A DNA stretch of 64,000 bases from positions 306,585 through 370,584 of the forward strand of contig NZ_LMDJ01000033.1 in the NCBI RefSeq assembly GCF_001425045.1, written 5' to 3'. Numbering within the stretch: the stretch's first letter is position 1; every line of letters begins with the position of its first letter. The position numbers and the translations under genes are program-made. The notes below the pieces were generated by a model that did no database searches, had not been told where the DNA came from, and saw nothing but the letters and a program-made list of their open reading frames with translations. Shown piece after piece: positions 50,476-58,157 of this stretch. The DNA comes from Massilia sp. Root351. GTDB taxonomy: Bacteria; Pseudomonadota; Gammaproteobacteria; Burkholderiales; Burkholderiaceae_D.

Positions 50476-51240
50476 ATGAGCTTCCTGTACCCGTCCGGCC
50501 CGGTCATCGACCTGGGCGTCAACATCGACCACGTCGCCACCCTGCGCAACGCGCGCGGCACCGCTTACCCGGACCCGATCCGCGCCGCGCTGCTGGCCGA
50601 GCAGGCCGGCGCCGACTGCATCACGCTGCATCTGCGCGAAGACCGCCGCCACATCAAGGACGCCGACGTGATCGCGCTGGCGCCGCAGCTGGTTACCCGG
50701 ATGAACCTGGAAGCCGCCGTGACCAAGGAAATGCTGGACTTCGCCTGCCTGATCAAGCCGGCCGACGTCTGCCTGGTGCCGGAAAAACGCACCGAAGTGA
50801 CCACAGAAGGCGGCCTCGATGTGGCGGGCCACTTCAACGACGTGCAAGCCGCCATCAAGCAGCTGCAGGCCGAAGGCATCCGCGTGTCGCTGTTCATCGA
50901 CGCCGACGAGCAGCAGATCGCCGCCGCCGCCGAAGCCGGCGCACCCGTCATCGAGCTGCACACTGGCCGCTACGCGGACACCGAAGGCGCCGAGCAGGCC
51001 GCCGAACTGGAACGCATCAAGGCCGGCACGCGCTTCGGCGTCCAGCGCGGCCTGAAGGTCAATGCCGGCCATGGCCTGCACTACACCAACGTGCAAGCCA
51101 TCGCCGCGATCCCGGACATCGCGGAACTGAACATCGGCCACGCCATCGTCGCCCACGCCGTGTTCGTCGGCTGGGAAAACGCCGTGCGCGAGATGAAGGC
51201 CATCATGACCGCCACCCGCGTAGCCGCATTGGCAAAATGA
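50476..51240 (+). CDS. pdxJ: Pyridoxine 5'-phosphate synthase
   Basis: 254 residues. Last step of the DXP-dependent vitamin B6 pathway. Opens with LGVNIDHVATLRNARGT; active-site Glu in VPEKRTEVTTEGG; GHGLHYTNV phosphate loop. Stop overlaps the acpS start (ATGA). Confidence 0.98.
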   Translation: MSFLYPSGPVIDLGVNIDHVATLRNARGTAYPDPIRAALLAEQAGADCITLHLREDRRHIKDADVIALAPQLVTRMNLEAAVTKEMLDFACLIKPADVCLVPEKRTEVTTEGGLDVAGHFNDVQAAIKQLQAEGIRVSLFIDADEQQIAAAAEAGAPVIELHTGRYADTEGAEQAAELERIKAGTRFGVQRGLKVNAGHGLHYTNVQAIAAIPDIAELNIGHAIVAHAVFVGWENAVREMKAIMTATRVAALAK

Positions 51241-51638
51241 TCTTCGGCATCGGCACCGACATCTGCCAGATCGGCCGCGTGGCCGATGCGCTCGCGCGCA
51301 GCGAACGCTTTGCCGACAAGGTGCTGGGGCCGGATGAGCTGGAGATCTACCGCGCGCGCAAAGCCGTCAGCCCGGTGCGCGCGCACCGTTTTGTCGCCAC
51401 CCGTTTCGCCGCCAAGGAAGCCTTCGGCAAAGCCATCGGTACCGGCGTTGCCACGCCCATGACCTTGCACAACGCCCAGCTGCTGAACCAGGCGAACGGC
51501 AAGCCGGTCATGGTGTGCACCGGCACGCTGGCAGAATTCATGCAGCAGAACCGCCTGTCGTCCCATGTGACGGTGAGCGACGAGGCGGACTACGCCGTCG
51601 CCTTCGTCGTGGTGGAGCAGGCGCCAGAACAGAAGTAG
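51237..51638 (+). CDS. acpS: Holo-ACP synthase
   Basis: 133 residues. Transfers phosphopantetheine to Ser37 of AcpP. Magnesium-site motif GIGTDICQIGRV at the N-terminus and RFAAKEAFGKAIGTG in mid-sequence. Coupled to pdxJ. Confidence 0.97.
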   Translation: MIFGIGTDICQIGRVADALARSERFADKVLGPDELEIYRARKAVSPVRAHRFVATRFAAKEAFGKAIGTGVATPMTLHNAQLLNQANGKPVMVCTGTLAEFMQQNRLSSHVTVSDEADYAVAFVVVEQAPEQK

Positions 51639-51642
51639 AGCA

Positions 51643-53520
51643 ATGAACGACGCAAATACCGACGCAGCGGCGCCCGCCGCACCCGACCCGCGCGACCAGG
51701 TGCTGGCCACTGTCGCCAAGCTGCCCGGCCTGCCCGGCGTGTACCGCTATTTCGACGCCAACGACAACGTGCTCTACGTGGGCAAGGCGCGCGACCTGAA
51801 AAAGCGCGTGTCGAGCTACTTCCAGAAGAACCTGGCCAGTCCGCGCATCGCCATGATGGTGGAGCGCATTGCGCGCCTGGAAACCACCGTCACGCATAGC
51901 GAAGCCGAAGCGCTGATCCTTGAGAACAACCTGATCAAGGCGCTGCAGCCGCGCTTCAACATCCTGTTCCGCGACGACAAGAGCTACCCCTACCTGAAGA
52001 TCACCGGCGACGCCGTGCCGCGCATGGTCTACTACCGCGGCTCGGTGGACAAGAGGAACCAGTATTTCGGGCCTTTCCCCAGCGCCTGGGCGGTGAAGGA
52101 ATCCATGCAGATCCTGCAGAAGGTGTTCCACCTGCGCACCTGCGAGGACAGCGTGTACGCCAACCGCACGCGCCCCTGCTTGCTGAACCAGATCGGCCGC
52201 TGCAGCGCGCCCTGCGTGGACTTGATCGCGCCGGAGGACTATAAGGTGGACGTGGACAATGCCGCGCGCTTCCTGCGCGGGCGCACCAGCGAAGTGATGG
52301 AAGACCTGGAGAAGAAGATGCACGGCTACGCGGCCGAGCTGAAGTTCGAGCAGGCCGCCGGCGTGCGCAACCAGATCCAGTCGCTGAGCAAGGTGCTGCA
52401 CCAGCAAAGCATGGAAACCACCGGCGACGCCGACGTCGACATCATCGCCGTGATCGTGCAGGGCGGGCGCGCCTGCGTCAACCTGGCCATGGTGCGCGGC
52501 GGCCGCCACCTGGGCGACCGCGCCTACTTCCCGAGCCACTTCGGCGACGCCGCCGCAATCGCGGAAGCCGCGCCCGAAGTGGAGGTGCTGAGCGCCTTCC
52601 TGGTGCAGCACTACACCGAAAAATTCATTCCCGGCACGCTGATCCTGAACATCGAATACGACCAGCCCGAGCTGATGATCGCGCTGCAGGAGCAGTGCGG
52701 CCACCGCATCAACCTGATCTTCCAGCCGCAGGGCCAGCGCAGGCAATGGCTGGAACTGGCGCAGAAGGGCGCCGAGATCTCGCTGGCGCGCCTGCTGTCC
52801 GAGCAGGGCTCGCAGCAGTCGCGCACGCGTGCGCTGGCCGAGGCCCTGAGCCTGGAGACGGAAGACCTGGACGCGCTACGCGTGGAATGCTTCGACATCT
52901 CGCACACGCAGGGCGAAGCCACGCAGGCTTCCTGTGTGGTGTTCCACCACCACCAGATGCAGAACGGCGAATACCGCCGCTATAACATCAACGACATCAC
53001 CCCCGGCGACGACTACGCCGCCATGCGCCAAGTACTGATGCGCCGCTACGAGAAGGTGGCCAACGGCGACGGCGTGATGCCGGACGTGGTGCTGATCGAC
53101 GGCGGCAAGGGCCAGGTCGAGATAGCGCGCCAGGTGTTCTCCGAGCTGGGCCTGGACATCGGCCTGATCGTGGGCGTGGCGAAAGGGGAGGGCCGCCGCG
53201 TGGGCCTGGAGACGCTGGTGTTCGTGGACGGCCGCGCGCCGCAGGAGCTGGGCAAGGAATCGGCCGCGCTGATGCTGGTGGCGCAGATCCGCGACGAGGC
53301 GCACCGCTTCGCCATCACCGGCATGCGCGCCAAGCGCGCCAAGACGCGCCAGACCTCGCGCCTGGAAGAGATCGAGGGCATCGGCGTGAAGCGGCGCCAG
53401 AAGCTGCTGGCGCGCTTTGGCGGGCTGCGCGGCGTGGTCAACGCCAGCGTGGAGGATTTGATGTCGGTAGACGGCATTTCCAGCGCCTTGGCCGAAGAAA
53501 TCTACAAACAGCTGCACTAA
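51643..53520 (+). CDS. uvrC: Excinuclease ABC subunit C
   Basis: 625 residues. Dual-incision nuclease of nucleotide excision repair: GIY-YIG domain at the N-terminus (GVYRYFDANDNVLYVGKARDLKKR), UVR motif (about 205-240), RNase H-like 5' nuclease domain (ECFDISHTQGEATQAS, VLIDGGKGQVEIA) and C-terminal helix-hairpin-helix pair (EIEGIGVKRRQKLLARFGG). Starts four bases after acpS. Confidence 0.98.
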   Translation: MNDANTDAAAPAAPDPRDQVLATVAKLPGLPGVYRYFDANDNVLYVGKARDLKKRVSSYFQKNLASPRIAMMVERIARLETTVTHSEAEALILENNLIKALQPRFNILFRDDKSYPYLKITGDAVPRMVYYRGSVDKRNQYFGPFPSAWAVKESMQILQKVFHLRTCEDSVYANRTRPCLLNQIGRCSAPCVDLIAPEDYKVDVDNAARFLRGRTSEVMEDLEKKMHGYAAELKFEQAAGVRNQIQSLSKVLHQQSMETTGDADVDIIAVIVQGGRACVNLAMVRGGRHLGDRAYFPSHFGDAAAIAEAAPEVEVLSAFLVQHYTEKFIPGTLILNIEYDQPELMIALQEQCGHRINLIFQPQGQRRQWLELAQKGAEISLARLLSEQGSQQSRTRALAEALSLETEDLDALRVECFDISHTQGEATQASCVVFHHHQMQNGEYRRYNINDITPGDDYAAMRQVLMRRYEKVANGDGVMPDVVLIDGGKGQVEIARQVFSELGLDIGLIVGVAKGEGRRVGLETLVFVDGRAPQELGKESAALMLVAQIRDEAHRFAITGMRAKRAKTRQTSRLEEIEGIGVKRRQKLLARFGGLRGVVNASVEDLMSVDGISSALAEEIYKQLH

Positions 53521-53610
53521 GGGCGCGCGTTTGCTGGTGCTAAGCACTGTGGCAAGGTAGACTAGCGGCGCATTCATAATAATTAACTCGCCACAGAGCT
53601 GCTGTCACTT

Positions 53611-54201
53611 ATGCCCTTCAATATCCCGATTTTGCTGACCTGGTTGCGCGTTGCGCTGATCCCTCTGGTGGTAGGCGTGTACTACCTGCCGCCGGCCTGG
53701 CTGCCGGTCAGCGACCGTAATCTGGGCGCCACCCTGGTGTTCATCGTCGCCGCCATCACCGACTGGTTCGACGGCTTCCTGGCCCGCCGCTGGAACCAGA
53801 CTTCGGCCTTCGGCGCCTTCCTCGACCCGGTGGCCGACAAGCTGATGGTGGCCGGCGCCTTGCTGGTGCTGGTGCAGCTGGACCGCTGCAACGCCATCAT
53901 CGCCTTCATCATCATCGGCCGCGAGATCACCATCTCCGCGTTGCGCGAGTGGATGGCGCAGATCGGCGCCTCCAAGTCGGTGGCGGTGAACTCCATCGGC
54001 AAGATCAAGACCGCCGCCCAGATGACCGCCATTCCGCTGCTGCTGTTCCACGATATCCTGTTCGGCGCAGTCGATACCCACTTCTGGGGCGAGAAGCTGC
54101 TGTGGGTGGCCGCCGTGCTGACCGTGTGGTCCATGTTCTACTACCTGCAGAAGGCCTGGCCGCTGATCAAGGAAAAGAGCGGCATGCTGGAAATGAAATA
54201 A
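53611..54201 (+). CDS. pgsA: CDP-diacylglycerol-glycerol-3-phosphate 3-phosphatidyltransferase
   Basis: 196 residues with four or five TM helices. The CDP-alcohol phosphotransferase motif is present (DWFDGFLARRW ... GAFLDPVADK). First step of phosphatidylglycerol synthesis. The common uvrC-pgsA pairing is kept. Confidence 0.96.
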   Translation: MPFNIPILLTWLRVALIPLVVGVYYLPPAWLPVSDRNLGATLVFIVAAITDWFDGFLARRWNQTSAFGAFLDPVADKLMVAGALLVLVQLDRCNAIIAFIIIGREITISALREWMAQIGASKSVAVNSIGKIKTAAQMTAIPLLLFHDILFGAVDTHFWGEKLLWVAAVLTVWSMFYYLQKAWPLIKEKSGMLEMK

Positions 54202-54228
54202 ATCATTTAGTTTTGCAAGTTTTCACTC

Positions 54229-54256
54229 TTGACAGTCCGCTCCCATGCTCTATAAT
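54229..54256 (+). promoter_or_regulatory. Consensus sigma-70 promoter of the tRNA array
   Basis: TTGACA at 54229-54234 and TATAAT at 54251-54256, both perfect, spacing 16, about 40 bases before the first tRNA-Gly. Confidence 0.85.
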
Positions 54257-54296
54257 GCTGGCCTGTTGTTGATAACAACGCGCAGCAAAAAGCGAA

Positions 54297-54372
54297 GCGG
54301 GAGTAGCTCAGTTGGTAGAGCGCAACCTTGCCAAGGTTGAGGTCGAGAGTTCGAGACTCTTCTCCCGCTCCA
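54297..54372 (+). tRNA. tRNA-Gly(GCC), copy 1
   Basis: 76 bases with encoded CCA. Acceptor stem GCGGGAG/CTCCCGC, D-loop CAGTTGGTAGAG, anticodon loop CTTGCCAAG (GCC) and T-loop GTTCGAGAC. Confidence 0.97.
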
Positions 54373-54415
54373 GTTTGCAGTGCGAGAATGTTTCTGCGAT
54401 AATGCGGTTCCTAAC

Positions 54416-54491
54416 GCGGGAGTAGCTCAGTTGGTAGAGCGCAACCTTGCCAAGGTTGAGGTCGAGAGTTCGAGACTCTTCTCCCGCTCCA
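54416..54491 (+). tRNA. tRNA-Gly(GCC), copy 2
   Basis: Base-for-base identical to copy 1; 43 bases after it. Confidence 0.97.
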
Positions 54492-54546
54492 GTCTCTGTG
54501 TGGCACAAGATTGGCGTGTTAGGGCAGCAAAAATGTAAGACTCCAT

Positions 54547-54622
54547 GCGGGAGTAGCTCAGTTGGTAGAGCGCAACCTTGCCAAGGTTGAGGTCGAGAGT
54601 TCGAGACTCTTCTCCCGCTCCA
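54547..54622 (+). tRNA. tRNA-Gly(GCC), copy 3
   Basis: Identical to copy 1; 55-base spacer upstream. Confidence 0.97.
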
Positions 54623-54652
54623 GGTTTTACAGGATAGTATCAAAACTCCAAT

Positions 54653-54728
54653 GCGGGAGTAGCTCAGTTGGTAGAGCGCAACCTTGCCAAGGTTGAGGTC
54701 GAGAGTTCGAGACTCTTCTCCCGCTCCA
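54653..54728 (+). tRNA. tRNA-Gly(GCC), copy 4
   Basis: Identical to copy 1; 30-base spacer upstream. Spacers before copies 4 and 5 and before copy 3 end in the similar ACTCCA(A)T. Confidence 0.97.
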
Positions 54729-54755
54729 CGGTTTTGCGGCAGTACACACTCCAAT

Positions 54756-54831
54756 GCGGGAGTAGCTCAGTTGGTAGAGCGCAACCTTGCCAAGGTTGAG
54801 GTCGAGAGTTCGAGACTCTTCTCCCGCTCCA
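54756..54831 (+). tRNA. tRNA-Gly(GCC), copy 5
   Basis: Identical to copy 1; 27-base spacer upstream. Confidence 0.97.
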
Positions 54832-54882
54832 GAATTCGAATGGCAGAGATTAACCGGCTGCCGTTTCAGACAAGTCTCCCTC

Positions 54883-54956
54883 GGCGAGGTAGCAAAGCGG
54901 TTATGCAGCGGCCTGCAAAGCCGTCTAGGTCGGTTCGACTCCGATCCTCGCCTCCA
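54883..54956 (+). tRNA. tRNA-Cys(GCA), integration target
   Basis: 74 bases with encoded CCA. Acceptor stem GGCGAGG/CCTCGCC, anticodon loop CCTGCAAAG (GCA). The integrase gene of the mobile element begins 142 bases after its 3' end in the same direction, the usual layout of a tRNA-targeting element. Confidence 0.96.
54928..54956 (+). other. Candidate left attachment site (tRNA-Cys 3' end)
   Basis: Tyrosine integrases of this type recombine at the T-loop to CCA end of a tRNA gene. The element's genes begin immediately after. No second copy of this segment is seen before the window ends, so the right end is outside and the exact crossover cannot be fixed. Confidence 0.45.
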
Positions 54957-54985
54957 TAATATCAAGCATTTAGCGCATTGTATGA

Positions 54986-55008
54986 CGGTTCAGGATGATC
55001 CTGAACCG
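54986..55008. repeat. Perfect 11-base palindrome at the element's left end
   Basis: CGGTTCAGGAT, one base, ATCCTGAACCG. It lies 30 bases after tRNA-Cys and 90 bases before the integrase start. No T-run follows. It could be an RNA hairpin ending the tRNA transcript or an integrase/excisionase arm site. Confidence 0.6.
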
Positions 55009-55037
55009 CTACGCATTAGCGGTACACCGTGCGCTGC

Positions 55038-55058
55038 AACGGCCTTCTTGCCGTTTTG
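55038..55058 (+). terminator. Terminator-like hairpin before int
   Basis: AACGGC, loop CTTCTT, GCCGTT, then TTGC: a short stem with a weak T tract, just upstream of the int promoter. Possibly ends the tRNA transcript. Confidence 0.4.
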
Positions 55059-55063
55059 CATAT

Positions 55064-55091
55064 TTGACACCTTTTCTGTTTGGTCTATGCT
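55064..55091 (+). promoter_or_regulatory. Integrase promoter, probably giving a leaderless mRNA
   Basis: TTGACA at 55064-55069 and TATGCT at 55086-55091, spacing 16. The int ATG is at 55098, where transcription itself should begin, and there is no ribosome-binding site. Confidence 0.6.
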
Positions 55092-55097
55092 GTTGTC

Positions 55098-56204
55098 ATG
55101 GCCTCCATCAAGCAAACCGCCACCGGCACGTACCAGGTGTGCTTCCAGAACAAGCTGCTGCCCAAGCGGCTTTGGATGACCTTTGACACCTTTGAGCAGG
55201 CTGATGCGTACACCAAGCAGCTGGAAGCGCTGCTGGCGCAGGGCATCGTGCCGGCCTCGCTGCTCGAGCGCAGCAAAGCCAAGCAGGAGCTCTGGACGGT
55301 TCACCGCTGCATCGTGGAATACCAGAGAAACAATCCCGTGCCGGTGTCCGATCAAAAATTGCTCGATACGTTGATGCCGTCGGTGGCGACGTTGGTCTCG
55401 GGTGAGTTGAACTATGCTTGGGCGGAAGCCTGGATCGCAAAAATGAAGCGCATGGACAATCTCGCACCGTCGACCATCCACCATCGGCATGGTGCCCTGG
55501 CGCGCTGTTTCGACTGGATGACACGGGCTCGGCCCGAGATCATGGCACAGAATCCGCTGCGGCTACTCAAACGCGGCTTCGCCACCTACACACCGGAGGA
55601 TGGCCGGCACCTGGCCAAGCAGGGAAAGCACGCCAAGATCGACGAGGAGCGCGACCGGCGGCTGGAGCAGGGCGAGGAGCAGCGGATTCTGGCCGTGATG
55701 GAAGGTCGCGATATCGAGCTGTGCTTTTTCGTGATGGCCCTTGAGACAGCGATGCGCATGCGCGAGTGCTATACCTTGGACAAATCTCAGGTGGTGCTGC
55801 ATCAAAAAACGATACAGCTGTCGCGAACCAAAAACGGCGACAGCCGCCAAGTCCCCCTGACGACGCCCGCTCTGGCAATGCTCACGGACTAGATAAAGCG
55901 GCATGCGGCCGATATCAAAGAGCGGAATGGCCGGCTGTTCCCATACTGGAACGGCGACCTGTCGGTGAGGGTGCTGGACGAGGTCAGTGCGGACGTCTCG
56001 CGCCTGTTCAAAACTATTTTCGTGGAAGCCAAGGTCGCCGGCTTTAAATTTCACGATTTGCGGCATGAAGCGACATGCAGGCTCTACGAAAAAACCAGTT
56101 TGTCCGACGTGCTGATCGCGAAGATCACCGGACACAAGGATTTGCGGATGCTCAAGCGCTACGCGAGCCTGCGCGGCAGCGAGCTAGCTTTGCGGCTCTG
56201 GTAG
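55098..56204 (+). pseudogene. Tyrosine recombinase (integrase) with in-frame amber stop
   Basis: Would encode 368 residues; codon 265 is TAG (55890-55892), after which the same frame continues with no shift to a normal C-terminus. Catalytic residues are on both sides of the stop: Arg220 (TAMRMRE) before it; H319-x-x-R322 (HDLRHEA), His346 (TGHKD) and nucleophile Tyr355 (KRYASL) after it. The stop replaces a codon in an LTD-x-IKRHAADI context, where TGG is the likely ancestor. Without readthrough the product lacks the nucleophile and cannot recombine. Orientation and position suit integration at tRNA-Cys. Confidence 0.88.
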
Positions 56205-56223
56205 AGCGCTGCTGGATTGACAG

Positions 56224-56592
56224 CTAAGTCGAACGTTCTCTCAAGCCTTGTGGCTTGCGCGCAGCGTCAACGTTTGAACTGCTCGGGCCGCTTGAGGGCG
56301 GCGCCAGGCTGGGTAGTACTGGCAATGCGTTGCGCCGCCGTCCTCTGTTGGGCACCGGCACCAGTTCGGCCACCGGCATTTTTGGCTGATCAAGCAGGCG
56401 GCGCCGCTCGTCCGTGTCCTGTTGAATGCGCCGCCGGAGAAACTCCAGAATATCGTCACGCAGAAAGACCCAGCATTTTCCGATCTTAGTCCCAGGTAGC
56501 GCCCCCTGCCTGGCCAACAGCAGGACAGTGTCCGTGTCGGCGAATAGCAGCGCCGCCGCTTGCGTGACGTTGAGGGTGTCGGGGTTGTCCAT
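56224..56592 (-). CDS. Excisionase-like helix-turn-helix protein
   Basis: 122 residues. The first 55 residues form the MerR-like excisionase HTH seen in mobile-element Xis/AlpA proteins (LNVTQAAALLFADTDTVLLLARQGALPG, then IGKCWVFLRDDILEFLRRR). The rest is Arg/Pro/Ser-rich and probably disordered. ATG 56592 with GAGGG upstream is preferred to a longer frame. It converges on int and may act as its directionality factor or as a regulator. Confidence 0.7.
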   Translation of the reverse strand: MDNPDTLNVTQAAALLFADTDTVLLLARQGALPGTKIGKCWVFLRDDILEFLRRRIQQDTDERRRLLDQPKMPVAELVPVPNRGRRRNALPVLPSLAPPSSGPSSSNVDAARKPQGLRERST

Positions 56593-56688
56593 AAGGCCCT
56601 CGATACTGTTGTTAGCGAAATGCGGTGCAGCCATACGCCGCGCGCAACACAGTCCCGCGTTCACTTGCCGAATGACTTGAGCAAGGTA

Positions 56689-57063
56689 CTAACGGCTTCT
56701 GCCATTTTTTTCGCTTACTTTCCGGCTTAGGCTTGCGTGTCTGATGGTCCCGCCCGCATCCTCAGGTTCATACGCTTCTCGGTGCCAGCGCGCTTCCCTG
56801 CTTAGGGCTTTTGCAATCGCTTGTTCTGGCGTTGGGTAGGCCTCATGGTGGTAGGAGGGCGTGCAGTCGCCCCCGCCGTATGAGACCGCCAAGGCCGTGT
56901 GGGAACAGCGTAACGATTGGACGACACTGGGCCGGGTTTCGCATTCGCCGTAGGCACTGGATCGCCATTCTCCCTGCCACACTGTGTTTTCCCATTCGGG
57001 GTATGGTGGATAGGATTCGCTGCCTGTTTCTGAACCGGCGCGCGGCAAGTTGGAGCGTTTCAT
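56689..57063 (-). CDS. Uncharacterised element protein
   Basis: 124 residues, not recognised. Rich in Tyr, Trp, Glu, Ser and Arg, with a middle part HTALAVSYGGGDCTPSYHHEAYPTPEQ and a C-terminal charged helix; no membrane segment. Its start overlaps the stop of the upstream gene (ATGA), which supports it being real and cotranscribed. Confidence 0.55.
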   Translation of the reverse strand: MKRSNLPRAGSETGSESYPPYPEWENTVWQGEWRSSAYGECETRPSVVQSLRCSHTALAVSYGGGDCTPSYHHEAYPTPEQAIAKALSREARWHREAYEPEDAGGTIRHASLSRKVSEKNGRSR

Positions 57064-57494
57064 TTGCCGTCCCCGGCGCCAATCACGCTCTGCCTCGGAA
57101 GCGGGCGGGCGGCGGTGGGGGGCAGTGGCTGGAGTTCCGACCGGCTGCGATCTTGGCCGGGCACCCGTGAAAATTGCTCGCGCATCCGCATGGCTTGGTG
57201 CAGCGCGGATTGAAAGTTCTCGACTTCACGTAACGGGACGACCTCGCGCAACGACCGTACAGGCTCCATTTCCCCGGCATAGGCGGTCTGCACGTCCCAC
57301 ATATTCTCCTCGAGCGCCACGGCGAGCGCATACCCTTCGCCGTCCGAACTGAACAGGAAGGCGCCACCGGCGCCGGTGGATAGGGCCGCCTCCACCGCGT
57401 TGCGCAGGGCCTCCAGCGCCGTCCGGTCGCCGACTATGGCGGCCATGTCATCCCAGCGATCTGGGCTCTGAAGATGCAGCATATGTTCGCTCAC
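57060..57494 (-). CDS. Uncharacterised element protein
   Basis: 144 residues, not recognised. Start is GTG 57494, with GAGGAGG five to six bases upstream, a much better site than the ATG codons around it. The sequence has an alpha/beta look (RTALEALRNAVEAALSTGAGGAFLFSSDGEGYALAVAL). First gene of the minus-strand trio that ends with the excisionase-like gene; its promoter should lie in the region that also holds the KorB operator. Confidence 0.6.
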   Translation of the reverse strand: MSEHMLHLQSPDRWDDMAAIVGDRTALEALRNAVEAALSTGAGGAFLFSSDGEGYALAVALEENMWDVQTAYAGEMEPVRSLREVVPLREVENFQSALHQAMRMREQFSRVPGQDRSRSELQPLPPTAARPLPRQSVIGAGDGK

Positions 57495-57665
57495 GGTAGC
57501 CTCCTCGTCACAACAGCGGTTGAACAACCGATATTCCGAATTTCCGCTTTCAGTTTTAGGCGTCTATGGTGACGTTTGAAAGTACAACGCGTCGCGCATA
57601 TCGAATTGATCAAATGTTTGTGAAGTAGGATTTCCGATGGGTACTTGCTCGCGCATCGGCTGCGC

Positions 57666-57678
57666 TTTAGCCGCTAAA
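57666..57678. promoter_or_regulatory. KorB operator (OB)
   Basis: TTTAGCCGCTAAA is an exact match to the 13-base KorB operator of IncP-1 plasmids, TTTAGC(G/C)GCTAAA, and the palindrome extends one base each side (57665-57679). It lies between the divergent minus-strand trio and the KleE-like gene, and 488 bases upstream of korB. Confidence 0.85.
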
Positions 57679-57702
57679 GGCGGCGTTGGACGGTGTGTTC
57701 GT

Positions 57703-57716
57703 TTGATCTGGATCAA
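57703..57716 (+). promoter_or_regulatory. FNR/ANR box in front of the KleE-korB transcript
   Basis: TTGATCTGGATCAA, exact TTGAT-N4-ATCAA. A TATGAT -10 candidate is at 57741-57746 with no -35 at normal spacing; the 24-base gap from box to -10 is near the roughly 22 of class II FNR-activated promoters. Confidence 0.6.
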
Positions 57717-57781
57717 TACACGCCGCCGTAGCGGTGTGACTATGATCGTGAGCGCGTCGTGCGCGCAAAGGAGTGGCGGCC

Positions 57782-58102
57782 ATGGCTCGGATTTTTCAGT
57801 TTCCCAAAATGCCCCGGGCACAGGCCGGGCGGACCTCCCAGTCTCCGTTGAGTGGCATGGCACATCCGTGGCGAGAGTTATGGGAGAACCCGATTATCCA
57901 AGCGCTCTACCGCCTATTCATCGCCTTCGTCGCTTGCACCTGGCCGGTGCTGCGCTGGTTTGTCGCGCTGGACCTGTTTATCCAGTTGCTGCGTTTTGCC
58001 TTCATTGGCGGGCTGACCGGCTTTGCCGCTTTGATGCATATGCTGATAATCGGCGCCTTGGCCTACTTGGTGCTTTACGTGCCGCCGTTGCCGCGCCGGT
58101 GA
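57782..58102 (+). CDS. KleE-like small membrane protein
   Basis: 106 residues. Matches the layout of KleE from IncP-1 plasmids: a short IFQFPKMP N-terminus, then a membrane part WPVLRWFVALDLFIQLLRFAF and a second hydrophobic helix near the C-terminus ending YVPPLP. KleE belongs to the kle group, whose role in stable inheritance is poorly defined. ATG 57782 with AAGGAG eight bases before it is preferred over a GTG at 57773. First plus-strand gene after the KorB operator; korB follows at 51 bases. Confidence 0.7.
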   Translation: MARIFQFPKMPRAQAGRTSQSPLSGMAHPWRELWENPIIQALYRLFIAFVACTWPVLRWFVALDLFIQLLRFAFIGGLTGFAALMHMLIIGALAYLVLYVPPLPRR

Positions 58103-58139
58103 GCCAGGCGGACCTGCCAAAAAGAACGAGGACTCAAAC

Positions 58140-58157
58140 ATGACGGGTTTGGAATGA
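58140..58157 (+). CDS. Five-codon leader ORF coupled to korB
   Basis: ATG at 58140 followed by four codons (MTGLE) and TGA at 58155-58157, which overlaps the korB ATG (58154) as ATGA. GAGGA at 58128-58132 is correctly spaced for the leader, whereas korB has no good site of its own. A translational-coupling leader is plausible but unproven. Confidence 0.35.
   Translation: MTGLE

Noticed and set aside
54297..54965. Repeat array resembling a CRISPR, with open frames across it
   Set aside because: The repeated unit is a complete tRNA-Gly with encoded CCA; spacers are too irregular and the peptide frames (repeating ESRTLDLN) are tRNA shadows.
57604..57616. TTGATCAA near the KorB operator as a second FNR box
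   Set aside because: It lacks the four-base spacer between half-sites.
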